39,891 nt of DNA from Frankia sp. AiPs1 (GTDB lineage Bacteria > Actinomycetota > Actinomycetes > Frankiales > Frankiaceae). The notes under the pieces are model-generated. The model saw only the letters and a program-made list of their open reading frames with translations, did not search any database and had not been told where the DNA came from. Positions 16,824 to 25,368 of this stretch are shown here, piece after piece. Within the stretch, counting starts at the first letter, position 1, and the number at the start of each line of letters is the position of its first letter. Position numbers and translations under genes: made by a program. Where the stretch lies: NCBI RefSeq assembly GCF_023716945.1, contig NZ_JAMQQF010000015.1, forward strand, positions 1 through 39,891, written 5' to 3'.

Positions 16824-18128
16824 TCAGGCGTCAGGGGCGGTGGTGGTCCCGGTGAGCACCTGCGACCAGTGCTTCCACCAGCCGCGCTGCGGGGTTTCGG
16901 CCGACTTGTCGTGGTTGACGATGCCGGTCTCGTCGGTGATGTCGGTCTCCTCGCCGCGGCGCAGCACGACCCACTCGGGCGAGCCCGCCGCGAGGCCGAG
17001 CTGGTTACGGGCGCCGATCTCGCCGTCGTCGGCGATGAGGAACCCGGCCGGCCCCATGGCACCCTCGGTGCGGCGCAGGGTCTTCTCGTTGACCTCGTCC
17101 GCGCCCGGAACGAGGGCGGGCGTGGTGTAGGCGACCGCCCGGCCCGGCCCCAGCGGCTCGACCGTCATGATGTTCATCTCGGCGAGGAACAGGTTCGGGA
17201 AGATCAGCGTGTGCGGCGGGCCGACGACGAACGCCCGGTGGGTGTCCTCGACCCCGCGGGCCTCCTCCATGGCGGCCACGTAGTTCGGCAGCTTCTCCCG
17301 GCGGATCCGGCCGAACCAGATGAACTCCTCGTCGAGGCGGCTGTACTCCTTGGCGTAGTCGATCTCGGAGTGGCCGTTGCCAAGGTCGCGGACGTACACC
17401 TCGACCTTGGACGGGACGTGGGAGACCTTCGCCGGCTTCACCGCGTCGTACACGGAGGCGTGGGTGAACAGCGCGTGGTAGCCGTCCACGTTGTTCTCCA
17501 TGACCATCTTCCAGTTGCAGCGCATGTCGTGCTTCATCCAGCCGGCGCGCAGGTTCAGCTCGCCGGTGGGGGACAGCGCCAGCAGCCGGTCGAGGGCCAC
17601 CGTCGACCTGCCGAGGTGCTCGCGCAGGGTGATCGCCGGCGGGTTCAGCGAGGCGAAGACGAAGCCGCCGTAGCTGTCCACGGCCGAGGCCGGCGCGAGC
17701 CCCATGGCGTCGCGCACCGCGTGGAAGCTCGACCCGTAGCCGTCGCGCATCGGCACGCCGGTGAGGTGGCCGTCGTTGCTGAACGTCCAGCCGTGGTACG
17801 GGCAGCGGAACGACGAGCTGTTGCCGGCGTCGGCGTTGCACAGCCGGTTGCCGCGGTGCGTGCAGCGGTTGGCCAGAACTCGGACCTCGCCGTCCTTGCC
17901 GCGCACGACGATCCACGGCTCGCCGGCGATGCGGCGGGTGACGTAGTCGCCGGGCTCCGGGACCTCGCTGTCGTGGGCGACGAACACCCAGCCGTTGCGG
18001 AAGATCCGGTCCATCTCCTGGTCGTACACCTCCTGGGAGGTGTAGACGGAGCCGTGGACGCGGTCGGGTTCGACGAGCGCGGCGACGTCCACCTTGCCGA
18101 CCTGCGCCGACGTGTCCAACTCGGTCAT
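16824..18128 (-). CDS. Rieske ring-hydroxylating dioxygenase, alpha (large) subunit
   Basis: A 434-aa catalytic subunit that should cis-dihydroxylate an aromatic ring. The Rieske 2Fe-2S ligands are C89, H91, C109 and H112 (CTHRG and CPYHGW). The mononuclear-iron motif DxxHxxxxH is at D215, H218 and H223 in NNVDGYHALFTH. Length is typical. Its ATG overlaps the stop of the OB-fold gene as ATGA. The gene order thiolase, OB-fold, alpha, beta, ligase recalls ipfABDEF, where the dioxygenase attacks the side-chain-bearing carbon of an aryl-CoA. Relatives also act on benzoate-, cumate- and phenylpropionate-like acids, so direct attack on a free acid is an alternative. Confidence 0.95.
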   Translation of the reverse strand: MTELDTSAQVGKVDVAALVEPDRVHGSVYTSQEVYDQEMDRIFRNGWVFVAHDSEVPEPGDYVTRRIAGEPWIVVRGKDGEVRVLANRCTHRGNRLCNADAGNSSSFRCPYHGWTFSNDGHLTGVPMRDGYGSSFHAVRDAMGLAPASAVDSYGGFVFASLNPPAITLREHLGRSTVALDRLLALSPTGELNLRAGWMKHDMRCNWKMVMENNVDGYHALFTHASVYDAVKPAKVSHVPSKVEVYVRDLGNGHSEIDYAKEYSRLDEEFIWFGRIRREKLPNYVAAMEEARGVEDTHRAFVVGPPHTLIFPNLFLAEMNIMTVEPLGPGRAVAYTTPALVPGADEVNEKTLRRTEGAMGPAGFLIADDGEIGARNQLGLAAGSPEWVVLRRGEETDITDETGIVNHDKSAETPQRGWWKHWSQVLTGTTTAPDA

Positions 18129-18763
18129 TGTGAGACCTCCGTCTCGGATGGGACTGGTGCGGGGGCGGTGCCGGTTGCCCTGGGCGAGTCGGGGGTGGCG
18201 GCGTCGGAGGGTTCGGAGGGTTCGGAGAGTTCGGAGTTACTGAGGGCTGCGGAGTTGCTGAGGGCTGCGGCGGGATCGAGGGCTGCGGCGGGCACCGTCA
18301 CGCCGCCGACGACCCGAAAGCCGATGGCGACGGGCCGGCCGATCGCGGGCGCCAGCGCCGTGGCGGTAAGCGTGGTCATGATCAGTCGATGCCCGCTGGT
18401 GAGCTCGACATCCAGGACAGGGTAGGGCTCGGTGACCCGGACCAGGCCCGGCTCCCGTCGGTGCACGAGGGTGGCTGCATGCACGGTGCCGGCGCGCTCG
18501 ACCGGGCGCCAGCGGATGTCGGTGGCACCACAGCCGTCGCAGGCCCGCTGCTCCAGCTCGAGGGCCAGCCCGCAGGCCGCGCAGAACGGCAGTGTCAGCT
18601 CGCCGGCGGCGGCGCCCGCGTAGAGCGGCGCGAGCGATCCGCCGGCCAGCGGCGCCAGCGCCGCGTCAACCAGCCAGTCCCCGGCGTCCGGCGCATCCGG
18701 CGCGCTCGACACATCCGGTTCGTTCGGCGCGGCGGGAACGGCGGTGTCGGTGTTCGGGCTCAT
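18125..18763 (-). CDS. Zn-ribbon/OB-fold (DUF35) partner of the thiolase-like protein
   Basis: A 212-aa acyl-CoA-associated protein with a four-Cys zinc ribbon (C61, C64, C75, C78) followed by an OB-fold. DUF35 proteins bind thiolase-like enzymes and are needed for activity in Ltp2/ChsH2 steroid side-chain cleavage; IpfE is the counterpart in the ibuprofen cluster. ATG 18763 overlaps the thiolase stop as ATGA, so equal amounts are likely. The core is extended by about 40 Ala/Pro/Asp-rich residues at the N-terminus and by a repeat-coded Ser/Glu/Pro tail (AALSNS, SEPSEPS). These make it longer than the usual 130-150 aa. Confidence 0.88.
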   Translation of the reverse strand: MSPNTDTAVPAAPNEPDVSSAPDAPDAGDWLVDAALAPLAGGSLAPLYAGAAAGELTLPFCAACGLALELEQRACDGCGATDIRWRPVERAGTVHAATLVHRREPGLVRVTEPYPVLDVELTSGHRLIMTTLTATALAPAIGRPVAIGFRVVGGVTVPAAALDPAAALSNSAALSNSELSEPSEPSDAATPDSPRATGTAPAPVPSETEVSQ

Positions 18764-19926
18764 CGCGACGGCTCCAGGTCGAGGATCAGGCAGGCGTGGT
18801 GGTCGACCCGGCCGCCGATGCCACCGACGAGGGCGGTGCTCGCCCCGGCCACCTGGCGTGCCCCGCCGGCGCCGCGAAGCTGCACCACGGCCTCGGCCAG
18901 CGGCGTCATCCCCTGCAGGTAGAACCCGGAAAGCTGGCCGCCGCCGGTGTTGACCGGCAGGTCGCCGCCGGGGGCGGTGGCGCCGGAGCGGACCACCTTG
19001 CCCGCCTGTCCGGGCTCGACCAGGCCGTACTCCTCCAGCAGCAGCAGGGTCACCACGCTGAACGGGTCGTAGAGCTCGATGACATCGAGGTCGGCGCGGG
19101 TGAGCCCGGCCATCGTCAGCGCGCCGTCGACGGCGGCCCGACCGCCGCCGAACCACGACTCGCCCGGGGCACGCCGCCGGCGCATCGGGTGCGCCTGGCC
19201 CATCCCGCGCACGTGGACGCGCGGGGCCGGGCCGGGCGTGGCCTCGCCGCTGACGACGAGGGCGACCGCGCCGTTGACGGGCCGCGCGCAGTCGAGCACG
19301 CGTAGCGGGGTCGAGACCATCCGGCTGGCGAAGTAGCCCTCGGCGTCCAGCGGCTTGCGCACGACCGCGTCCGGGTTGCCCAGCGCCCAGGCGCGGGTCG
19401 ACACGGCCACGGCGCACAGATCCTCGGGGTCACCGCCGGACACCGCGAAGTAACGCGAGGCGAGCAGGGCGTAGGTGGGGACCGAGCCGAGCACGCCACT
19501 GGCCCGTTCCAGCCCGCGGGCCCCGTCGTTGCCGCCGCTGTGCGCGTAGGTCGACCCGGACGTGCCGCCCGCGCGCAGCGGCGCGTCGGCGAAAACGCAG
19601 ACCACGGTCCTGGCCAGGCCCGCCCGGATGGCGAGCACCGCCCGCTGGATCATCGCGACCGCGGTGGCGCCCTTGATCTCCACGTGCTCGAGCAGGCGCA
19701 GGTCGCCGAGGCCGCCCTGGCGGGCCAGCGCCACCCCCAGCCGGTCGGGGCGGACCCCCTGACTGGAGTTGACGAGCAGACCGTCGACGTCACGGGTGGT
19801 GAGCCCGGCGTCGGTGAGCGCAGCCGCGACGGCCTCGATGGCGAGGTCGACGGGCACGCCGCCGGCCGAAAGCGACATGGATGTCAGACCGAGGCCGACA
19901 ACCGCGGGCTCCAGGGGCGGGGCCAT
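18760..19926 (-). CDS. Thiolase-like (SCP-x/Ltp2 type) protein, probable side-chain lyase
   Basis: A 388-aa thiolase-fold protein. The region where degradative thiolases carry the nucleophilic Cys reads HVEIKGATAVAM, with no Cys. The usual C-terminal HP segment after NTGGGQLSG is replaced by FYLQGM, with a Tyr near the His position. Such proteins act with a DUF35 OB-fold partner as retro-aldol or side-chain-removing enzymes (Ltp2 in sterol catabolism, IpfD in ibuprofen catabolism) instead of as normal thiolases. The partner is the next gene, overlapped by ATGA. Expected role here: expel the acyl-CoA side chain from a dihydroxylated ring. The wording of the N-terminal GLGLTSMS block is typical of the SCP-x group. 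Confidence 0.88.
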   Translation of the reverse strand: MAPPLEPAVVGLGLTSMSLSAGGVPVDLAIEAVAAALTDAGLTTRDVDGLLVNSSQGVRPDRLGVALARQGGLGDLRLLEHVEIKGATAVAMIQRAVLAIRAGLARTVVCVFADAPLRAGGTSGSTYAHSGGNDGARGLERASGVLGSVPTYALLASRYFAVSGGDPEDLCAVAVSTRAWALGNPDAVVRKPLDAEGYFASRMVSTPLRVLDCARPVNGAVALVVSGEATPGPAPRVHVRGMGQAHPMRRRRAPGESWFGGGRAAVDGALTMAGLTRADLDVIELYDPFSVVTLLLLEEYGLVEPGQAGKVVRSGATAPGGDLPVNTGGGQLSGFYLQGMTPLAEAVVQLRGAGGARQVAGASTALVGGIGGRVDHHACLILDLEPSR

Positions 19927-20201
19927 CAGCTCTGGGCTCCTGGGCCCGCCAGCGCGGAAGGCCGCACGGGGCTGCGCTCATCTCGGTACGCGCCCACCCG
20001 CAGCCAGTCCAGCCGGTCCTCGGGCGCGGCCAGGCACAGGCTCGCGAGCTCGATCGGGGACAGCAGGATCGACGCGCCGGTCTCGACGTCCTCCACCAGC
20101 AGGCGGGGGGAGTTTCCGTGGCGGTCCACCGAAACTCGCACGGCGGCAAACTCGTTGGTCAGCTCGATGGACTCGAGGCCGTCACGGCGCGGCCGGCTCA
20201 C
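19926..20201 (-). CDS. Small conserved-looking protein of unknown function, first gene of the operon
   Basis: I do not recognise this 91-aa protein. From a GTG at 20201, with GAGAGGGG upstream, it reads as a soluble beta-rich protein. It has strands such as EFAAVRVSVDRHG and PRLLVEDVETGASILLSP, then a helix-like IELASLCLA and an acidic DRLDWL. There is no Cys cluster, signal peptide or membrane segment. The stop overlaps the thiolase ATG by one base (TGATG), so it is co-translated with the thiolase-like protein and is probably real. It may be an accessory subunit of the dioxygenase or thiolase complex; that is a guess from position. A longer frame from 20255 lacks a ribosome site. Confidence 0.65.
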   Translation of the reverse strand: MSRPRRDGLESIELTNEFAAVRVSVDRHGNSPRLLVEDVETGASILLSPIELASLCLAAPEDRLDWLRVGAYRDERSPVRPSALAGPGAQS

Positions 20202-20292
20202 CGGTGCCCCTCTCGGTCCGGCCGCCCGCCGGTGGCACCGGCGACGGGCGGACACGCTCCGAGGGATCTGGTGGAGGCGGGACGGCTCATGG

Positions 20293-20315
20293 CCCTAGGG
20301 TATACTCACTGTCAG
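20293..20315. promoter_or_regulatory. Divergent promoter region with TCTGAC element between upper and lower operons
   Basis: The plus strand has the palindrome CCCTAGGG (20293-20300), then TATACT (20301-20306, a good -10 box), then CACTGTCAGA. The last includes GTCAGA, the complement of TCTGAC. The element would overlap the start of transcription of the ring-cleavage operon and could block both operons at once. This is the only promoter region serving the two large operons. Confidence 0.5.
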
Positions 20316-20447
20316 AAACGGTGCTGGACTCACGCTCGATCCCGCCGCCCGCGGCCTGGGTGTCCGCCGGACCGGGTCGTGGCCCCGCTGCGGGACCCTG
20401 CCTGCCCGCCGAGGACAAGCGTTCCCGTCGACCCCGAGGGATGGATC

Positions 20448-21008
20448 ATGGCTGCTCCCCCGCCCGCCCAGCTCACCCACGTCGGTCTGTACGTCAACGA
20501 CGTCGACCGCATGGTCAACTTCTACTCGGAGCTGCTCGGCCTGCTCGTCATCGACCAGGGCGAATTTCTGGGCCGTCGGCTGACCTTCCTCAGCCGCCTC
20601 GTCGGCGAGCACCACCAGCTCGTGCTCGTCTCCGGCCGCAAGGTCCCCGAGGGTGAGATCGCGCTGCTCAGCCAGGTCTCCTTCCGTCTTACCGACGACG
20701 ACCTCACGTCGCTGCGCTGGTTCCACGACAAGGCCCTGGAGCTCGGCGCGACCGGCATGGAGGGTCGTAACCACGGCAACAGTTGGAGCATCTACTTCCT
20801 GGACCCGGAAGGGAACCGGTTGGAGCTCTACACCCCGACGCCGTGGTACGTCAGCCAGCCCTGGCGGGTGGCGCTGGACCTGGCCGACACCGACGAGGTG
20901 ATCCGGGAGAAGACCCAGGCCCTCATCGAGGAGACGGCGACCTGGTCGCCCGTGGAGACGTGGAACGCGTCGGTCGCGGAGCGTCTGCGCGCCGCCGAAA
21001 ACGACTGA
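20448..21008 (+). CDS. One-domain extradiol (catechol-type) ring-cleavage dioxygenase, VOC fold
   Basis: A 186-aa vicinal-oxygen-chelate protein resembling the one-domain 2,3-dihydroxybiphenyl 1,2-dioxygenases BphC2/BphC3 of Rhodococcus globerulus P6. These cleave a catechol next to its hydroxyls with Fe(II). Visible blocks are THVGLYVNDVDRMVNFY with His11, GEHHQLVLVSG with His55/56, NHGNSWSIYFLDPEGNRLEL with Glu126, then TPWYVSQPW. His11, one of His55/56 and Glu126 are likely metal ligands. The start of the second module has QVSFRL where many VOC metalloenzymes have His, which I believe is normal for this subfamily. ATG 20448 follows GAGGG. Ring cleavage is strongly supported by the hydrolase, hydratase and aldolase genes downstream; a glyoxalase-like role is the alternative. 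Confidence 0.82.
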   Translation: MAAPPPAQLTHVGLYVNDVDRMVNFYSELLGLLVIDQGEFLGRRLTFLSRLVGEHHQLVLVSGRKVPEGEIALLSQVSFRLTDDDLTSLRWFHDKALELGATGMEGRNHGNSWSIYFLDPEGNRLELYTPTPWYVSQPWRVALDLADTDEVIREKTQALIEETATWSPVETWNASVAERLRAAEND

Positions 21009-21081
21009 TCGCCCACCTCGAGGCCGCCCGCCTCGAGGTCGCCCACTCCGGGGTCGCCCACTCCGGGGTCGCCCACAGCGA
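21007..21081. repeat. 15-base tandem repeat after the extradiol dioxygenase gene
   Basis: Five units with a 15-base period start at 21007, 21022, 21037, 21052 and 21067. The third and fourth are identical (GGTCGCCCACTCCGG). The array begins within the stop codon of the dioxygenase gene. Confidence 0.75.
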
Positions 21082-21218
21082 GGTAAGGCCGCCCCCGCCC
21101 GTGGCGGCGGGGTCGCCCCGCCGCCGGCCCGCCGGCCTGCTGGCCCCGCCTGCGTGCCAGCGGGCGTCCACGCCCGACGAGTCATCCCGACCCGACCAAC
21201 GAGGATCGTGAGCAGCGC

Positions 21219-22112
21219 ATGACCGACGAGGTCCCGTACCGCAGCATCTGGACGTACCTGCGGGACGTGCCGTTCCGCCAGGACTGGATCGACATCGACG
21301 GGGTGTCCACCCGCTACGTCGAGGCCGGTTCCCCCGACGCCCCGGCCGTGCTCATGCTGCACGGCACCGGGGGGCACTGGGAGACCTTCGCGCCCAACCT
21401 CGGCGTGCTGAGCCAGCATTTCCGCTGCATCGCCGTGGACATGGTCGGCAACGGCTTCTCCAGCAAGCCGGACTACGACTACGAGATCGCCGTCTACGAG
21501 CGCCACCTGCTCGGCCTGCTCGACGCGCTCGGCGTGCAGACCACCTACATCATCGGCATGTCGTTGGGCGCGTGGGTCGCCGCCCGGCTCGCCATCGACG
21601 AGCCGGACCGAGTCCGCAAGCTGATCCTGATGTCGCCCGCGGGTCTCATCGCGACCGCGTCGAACATGGCCCGCATCCGGGCCGAGCGCACCGCCGCCGT
21701 GGAAAACCCCACCTGGGAGTCCACCAAGGCGATGTTCAACCATCTGATCGCCGACGAGGCCAACCGGCTGCCCGACGTCATCGCCCTGCGCCAGGCGATC
21801 TACCGGCTGCCGGAGACACGCAAGGTCATTGATCATGTGCTGATCCTGCAGGACCCCGACGCCCGCGAGCGCAACCTCATCCCGCCGGACCAGTGGTCGC
21901 GCATCGCCGCCCCGACACTCGTCGTCGCCTCCGGTAAGGACTTCGGCGAGTACCAGAACACCGCCCGCCAGGTCGCCCGGCTGATCCCGGACTCGCAGGT
22001 CCTGGAGATGCCCGAGGTCAAGCACTGGCCGCACTTCGAGGACCCGGAGCTGTTCAACCCGGCCGCGCTGGCGTTCCTGCTGGACGGGCAGAACGAGTCC
22101 GAGAACGCATGA
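21219..22112 (+). CDS. Alpha/beta-hydrolase, probable meta-cleavage product hydrolase
   Basis: A 297-aa serine hydrolase of the alpha/beta fold. The nucleophile elbow GMSLG gives Ser115. The likely acid is Asp241 (SGKDFGEY) and the His is His272 ([10 protein letters not shown]). The oxyanion block [13 protein letters not shown] is near residue 47. Relatives such as BphD and MhpC split the C-C bond of the yellow ring-fission product into a dienoate and an acid. That fits its place after an extradiol dioxygenase and its ATGA overlap with the hydratase gene. A weak ribosome site (GGATCGTGAG) precedes ATG 21219. General esterase activity cannot be excluded. Confidence 0.87.
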   Translation: MTDEVPYRSIWTYLRDVPFRQDWIDIDGVSTRYVEAGSPDAPAVLMLHGTGGHWETFAPNLGVLSQHFRCIAVDMVGNGFSSKPDYDYEIAVYERHLLGLLDALGVQTTYIIGMSLGAWVAARLAIDEPDRVRKLILMSPAGLIATASNMARIRAERTAAVENPTWESTKAMFNHLIADEANRLPDVIALRQAIYRLPETRKVIDHVLILQDPDARERNLIPPDQWSRIAAPTLVVASGKDFGEYQNTARQVARLIPDSQVLEMPEVKHWPHFEDPELFNPAALAFLLDGQNESENA

Positions 22113-22915
22113 CGCTCGATCCCGAACTCGTCGAGGACGCCGCCGCGCGCCTCGACGAGGCCGAGCGCACGCTGACTCCGATCCCGCAGCTGTCCCTGCA
22201 GTACCCGGACATGACGATCGAGGACGCCTACGCCGTCCAGCGCGCCTGGACCGAACGCAAGCTGGCCGCCGGCCGCGAGCTGCGCGGACGCAAGATCGGC
22301 CTGACGTCGCGGGCGATGCAGCAGGCCGTCTCGATCACCGAGCCGGACTACGGCGCGATCTACGACGACATGTTCTTCGCCGACTCCGGGGTCGTGCCCG
22401 CGGGCCGCTTCATCCGTCCGCGGGTCGAGGTCGAGCTCGCCTTCGTGCTTGCCGAGCCGCTGTCCGGTCCGGGCGTCACGATCTACGACGTTCTTGACGC
22501 CACCCGCTACGTCACCCCGGCGCTGGAGATCCTCGACGCCCGGGTACAGATGAGCGACCCGGCGACCGGGCACCTGCGCACCATCGTCGACACCATCTCC
22601 GACAACGCCGCCGACGCGGGGCTGGTGCTCGGCGGGCGTGCCGTGCGTCCAGACGAGGTGGACCTGCGCTGGGTGTCGGCGCTGCTGTACCGCAACGAGA
22701 CGATCGAGGAGTCCGGGGTCGCCGCCGCGGTGTTGAACCATCCGGCGAACGGCGTCGCGTGGCTGGCGAACAAGCTCGCCCCGTACAAGGTGGGTCTCGA
22801 CCCGGGCCAGGTGATTCTGGCAGGCTCGTTTACCCGGCCGGTGTTCGCCCGCTCGGGCGACACCTTCCACGCCGACTACGGCCCGCTGGGCGCGATCACC
22901 TGCCGCTTCGCCTGA
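22109..22915 (+). CDS. 2-oxo-pent/hept-enoate hydratase (MhpD/HpaH family)
   Basis: A 268-aa fumarylacetoacetate-hydrolase-superfamily hydratase that adds water to 2-oxo-4-enoates in meta-cleavage pathways. Signs are [14 protein letters not shown] near residue 60, [13 protein letters not shown] near 80 and the metal-binding glutamates in [11 protein letters not shown] near 107. The last strand [14 protein letters not shown] is also typical. The DDMFF wording is closer to HpaH (2-oxohept-4-ene-1,7-dioate hydratase) than to MhpD. The ATG overlaps the hydrolase stop (ATGA), showing coupling. It is followed by an HpaI-type aldolase, as in homoprotocatechuate clusters. Whether the substrate is the C5 or a dicarboxylic C7 compound is open. 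Confidence 0.9.
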   Translation: MTLDPELVEDAAARLDEAERTLTPIPQLSLQYPDMTIEDAYAVQRAWTERKLAAGRELRGRKIGLTSRAMQQAVSITEPDYGAIYDDMFFADSGVVPAGRFIRPRVEVELAFVLAEPLSGPGVTIYDVLDATRYVTPALEILDARVQMSDPATGHLRTIVDTISDNAADAGLVLGGRAVRPDEVDLRWVSALLYRNETIEESGVAAAVLNHPANGVAWLANKLAPYKVGLDPGQVILAGSFTRPVFARSGDTFHADYGPLGAITCRFA

Positions 22916-22960
22916 GCGGGCGGGGCGAGGAGAGGTTCTGCTGATGTGTGGAGCACTGCG

Positions 22961-23896
22961 ATGACGGCCGGCGCGGCGGGGACCGCTGGGGTGACCGGTG
23001 GGGCCTTCCGCCGCCGGCTGCGCGAGCCCCGGCCGGCGATCGGCATGTGGGTGGCCAGCGGCAATCCGTACAACGCCGAGATCTGTGCCGGGGGCGGCCT
23101 GGACTGGCTGCTCATCGATGGTGAGCACGCCCCGAACGACGTGCGCAGCTTCCTCGCCCAGCTCCAGGCGGTCGCGCCGTACCCGGTCGCCCCGGTCGTG
23201 CGCCCCCCGACCGACGATCCCGTGCTCATCAAACAGCTCCTCGACATCGGCGCCGAGAACCTGCTGCTGCCGATGGTGGAGTCCGCCGAGCAGGCCATGG
23301 CGATCGTCGCGGCCACCCGCTACCCACCTGCCGGCATCCGCGGCGTCGGCAGCGCGTTCGCCCGAGTGTCCCGGTGGACCCGGGTCGAGGGCTACCTGCA
23401 CCGCGCCAACGACGAGATCTGCGTGATGGTCCAGATCGAGTCCGCGGCCGGCCTCGCCGCGTGCACGGCGATCGCCGCCGTCGACGGCGTCGACGGGGTC
23501 TTCTTCGGCCCCGCGGACCTCGCCGCGTCTCTCGGACACCTGGGCCGGCCCGACCACCCCGACGTCGTCGAGGCGATCACGTCGGCGGTCGCGGTGGTCA
23601 ACGCGGCGGGCAAGGCGGCCGGGGTGAACGCGTTCGCCGAGCCGCTGGCGCGGCAGTATCTCTCCCTCGGTGTCCGGTTCATTCTGGTCGGGGCGGACGT
23701 GACCCTGCTGGCGCGCGGCAGCGAGGAGCTGGCCGCGCGCTACCTCGACGTCGCGGAGAAGAGCCACCACACCCCGCCTTCCGGCTCCGCTCTGCCCTCG
23801 GACCCCACTGCGCCCGCCGGCTCGGCACCACCCCTCACCTCAGGCTCAAGCCCTGCCTCAGGCTCAACCCCGAACTCAGGGAGCGCGACGCTGTGA
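22961..23896 (+). CDS. hpaI: HpcH/HpaI-family class II aldolase
   Basis: A 311-aa metal-dependent aldolase that splits 4-hydroxy-2-oxo acids to pyruvate and an aldehyde. The catalytic set of E. coli HpaI (His45, Arg70, Glu149, Asp175) is present at a constant offset of 11: His56 in DGEHAPND, Arg81 in VVRPPTDDP, Glu160 in VQIES and Asp186 in [14 protein letters not shown] 22961 has GGAG 7 bases upstream; a GTG at 22946 is an alternative start. After the barrel, about 40 residues form a Ser/Pro/Gly tail partly coded by a CTCAGGCTCA repeat, which HpaI lacks. The stop overlaps the next GTG (GTGA). The HpaI type replaces the MhpE-type aldolase usual after an MhpC-like hydrolase. Confidence 0.92.
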   Translation: MTAGAAGTAGVTGGAFRRRLREPRPAIGMWVASGNPYNAEICAGGGLDWLLIDGEHAPNDVRSFLAQLQAVAPYPVAPVVRPPTDDPVLIKQLLDIGAENLLLPMVESAEQAMAIVAATRYPPAGIRGVGSAFARVSRWTRVEGYLHRANDEICVMVQIESAAGLAACTAIAAVDGVDGVFFGPADLAASLGHLGRPDHPDVVEAITSAVAVVNAAGKAAGVNAFAEPLARQYLSLGVRFILVGADVTLLARGSEELAARYLDVAEKSHHTPPSGSALPSDPTAPAGSAPPLTSGSSPASGSTPNSGSATL

Positions 23897-25356
23897 CCAC
23901 CACGGTAACGATGCGCATCGGCGCCGAGCGGCGTACGGGCACGACGACCTTCGACTCGATCGACCCCTACACCGGCGAGCCGTGGGCGACCGTCGCCGAG
24001 GCGAGTCGCGCCGACGTCGACGATGCGGTCGCCGCCGCGCGGGCGGCCTTCGACGGCGGGGAGTGGAGCAAGCTGTCGGGGCGGGAGCGGGGCCGGCTGA
24101 TGCGCCGCCTGGCAGCTGTCATCGAAGAGCACGCCGACGAGCTCGGCCTCGCCGAGACACGCGACAACGGCAAGTTGCTGCGGGAGATGGGCGGGCAGGT
24201 CCGCAGCCTGTCCGCCTGGTACGAGTACTACGCAGGCCTGGCCGACAAGATCGACGGTCGGGTCGTCGACACCGGCCGCCCGGACTACTTCGGCTTTGTC
24301 ACCCGGGAGCCGATCGGTGTCGTCGGGGCGGTGCTGCCGTGGAACTCCCCGCTGCTGCTGCTCACCTTCAAGATCGCCCCTGCCTTGGCGGCGGGCTGCA
24401 CGATCGTGGCGAAGCCGTCCGAGCAGGCGCCGGTGTCGATCCTGAAGTTCGCCGACCTGTTCGAGGAGGCTGGATTCCCGCCCGGTGTATTCAACACCGT
24501 CAGCGGCGCCTCTCGCGAGGTCGGGGAGTGGCTCGTCGGCCATCCGGGCGTCGACCGGGTGTCGTTCACCGGGTCGGAGATCACCGGGGCGGCGGTGGCC
24601 GCCGCGGCGGCGAAGCACCTGGCCCCGGTCACCCTCGAGCTCGGCGGCAAGTCGGCGAACATCGTCTTTCCCGACGCCGATCTGGCTGCCGCGTCCAACG
24701 GCCTGATCGCCGGCATCTTCGCCGCCGCCGGTCAGACCTGCATCGCGGGTTCGCGGGCGCTCGTGCACGCCGACGTCTACGAGGAGGTCGTCGCCCGAGT
24801 GGCCGAGCGGGCCGCCCGTATCCGTCTCGGTGACCCGAAGGACCCCGCGACCGAGATGGGCCCGATCTGCTTCCCCGGCCAGCACGAGAAGATCCGCCGC
24901 TTCGTGGCCCAGGCCAAGGAGCAGGGCGCCGACATCGTCGGCGGTGGCGGCGACGGTGGACTCGGCGGGCTGTTCTTCGAGCCGACCATCGTCGCGAACG
25001 TCACCAACGACGCTGTGGTCTGCCAGGAGGAGATCTTCGGCCCGGTGCTGAGCGTGCTGCGCTTCTCCTCCGAGGAGGAGGCCATCGCCATCGCGAACGA
25101 CACGCGCTACGGCCTCGCCGCCGGCATCTGGACCGCCGACATCCGCCGCGCCTTCCGGATGACCAAGGCGCTGCGGGTCGGCACCGTGTGGGTCAACGCC
25201 TACCGGACGCTGAACTACGCGATGCCCTTCGGCGGGATCAAGAGCAGCGGGTTCGGCCGCGAGAACGGCACCGAGGGGCTGCACGAGTACCTGCAGGAGA
25301 AGGCCGTCTGGATCGAGACGACGGGTGCCACCCGCGACCCGTTCGTTCTCGGCTGA
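23893..25356 (+). CDS. NAD(P)-dependent aldehyde dehydrogenase (non-acylating type)
   Basis: A 487-aa ALDH-superfamily enzyme oxidising an aldehyde to its acid. The active-site residues are visible: Asn151 (PWNSP), Glu249 ([12 protein letters not shown]) and Cys283 (GQTCIAGSR). The GTG at 23893 overlaps the aldolase stop as GTGA and the family begins at once after it. Its place behind the aldolase suggests it oxidises the aldehyde freed with pyruvate (succinic semialdehyde, acetaldehyde or a homologue). Oxidation of a semialdehyde ring-cleavage product (HpaE-like) is the main alternative. It is not the CoA-acylating MhpF type normally partnered with MhpE. Confidence 0.93.
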   Translation: MTTTVTMRIGAERRTGTTTFDSIDPYTGEPWATVAEASRADVDDAVAAARAAFDGGEWSKLSGRERGRLMRRLAAVIEEHADELGLAETRDNGKLLREMGGQVRSLSAWYEYYAGLADKIDGRVVDTGRPDYFGFVTREPIGVVGAVLPWNSPLLLLTFKIAPALAAGCTIVAKPSEQAPVSILKFADLFEEAGFPPGVFNTVSGASREVGEWLVGHPGVDRVSFTGSEITGAAVAAAAAKHLAPVTLELGGKSANIVFPDADLAAASNGLIAGIFAAAGQTCIAGSRALVHADVYEEVVARVAERAARIRLGDPKDPATEMGPICFPGQHEKIRRFVAQAKEQGADIVGGGGDGGLGGLFFEPTIVANVTNDAVVCQEEIFGPVLSVLRFSSEEEAIAIANDTRYGLAAGIWTADIRRAFRMTKALRVGTVWVNAYRTLNYAMPFGGIKSSGFGRENGTEGLHEYLQEKAVWIETTGATRDPFVLG

Positions 25357-25368
25357 GAGGCGCTCGCG

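Noticed and set aside
20448..21008. Glyoxalase I or fosfomycin/bleomycin resistance protein
   Set aside because: The same fold, but the HHQLVLV, HGNxWS and TPWYVSQP wording and the ring-cleavage neighbours favour a one-domain extradiol dioxygenase.
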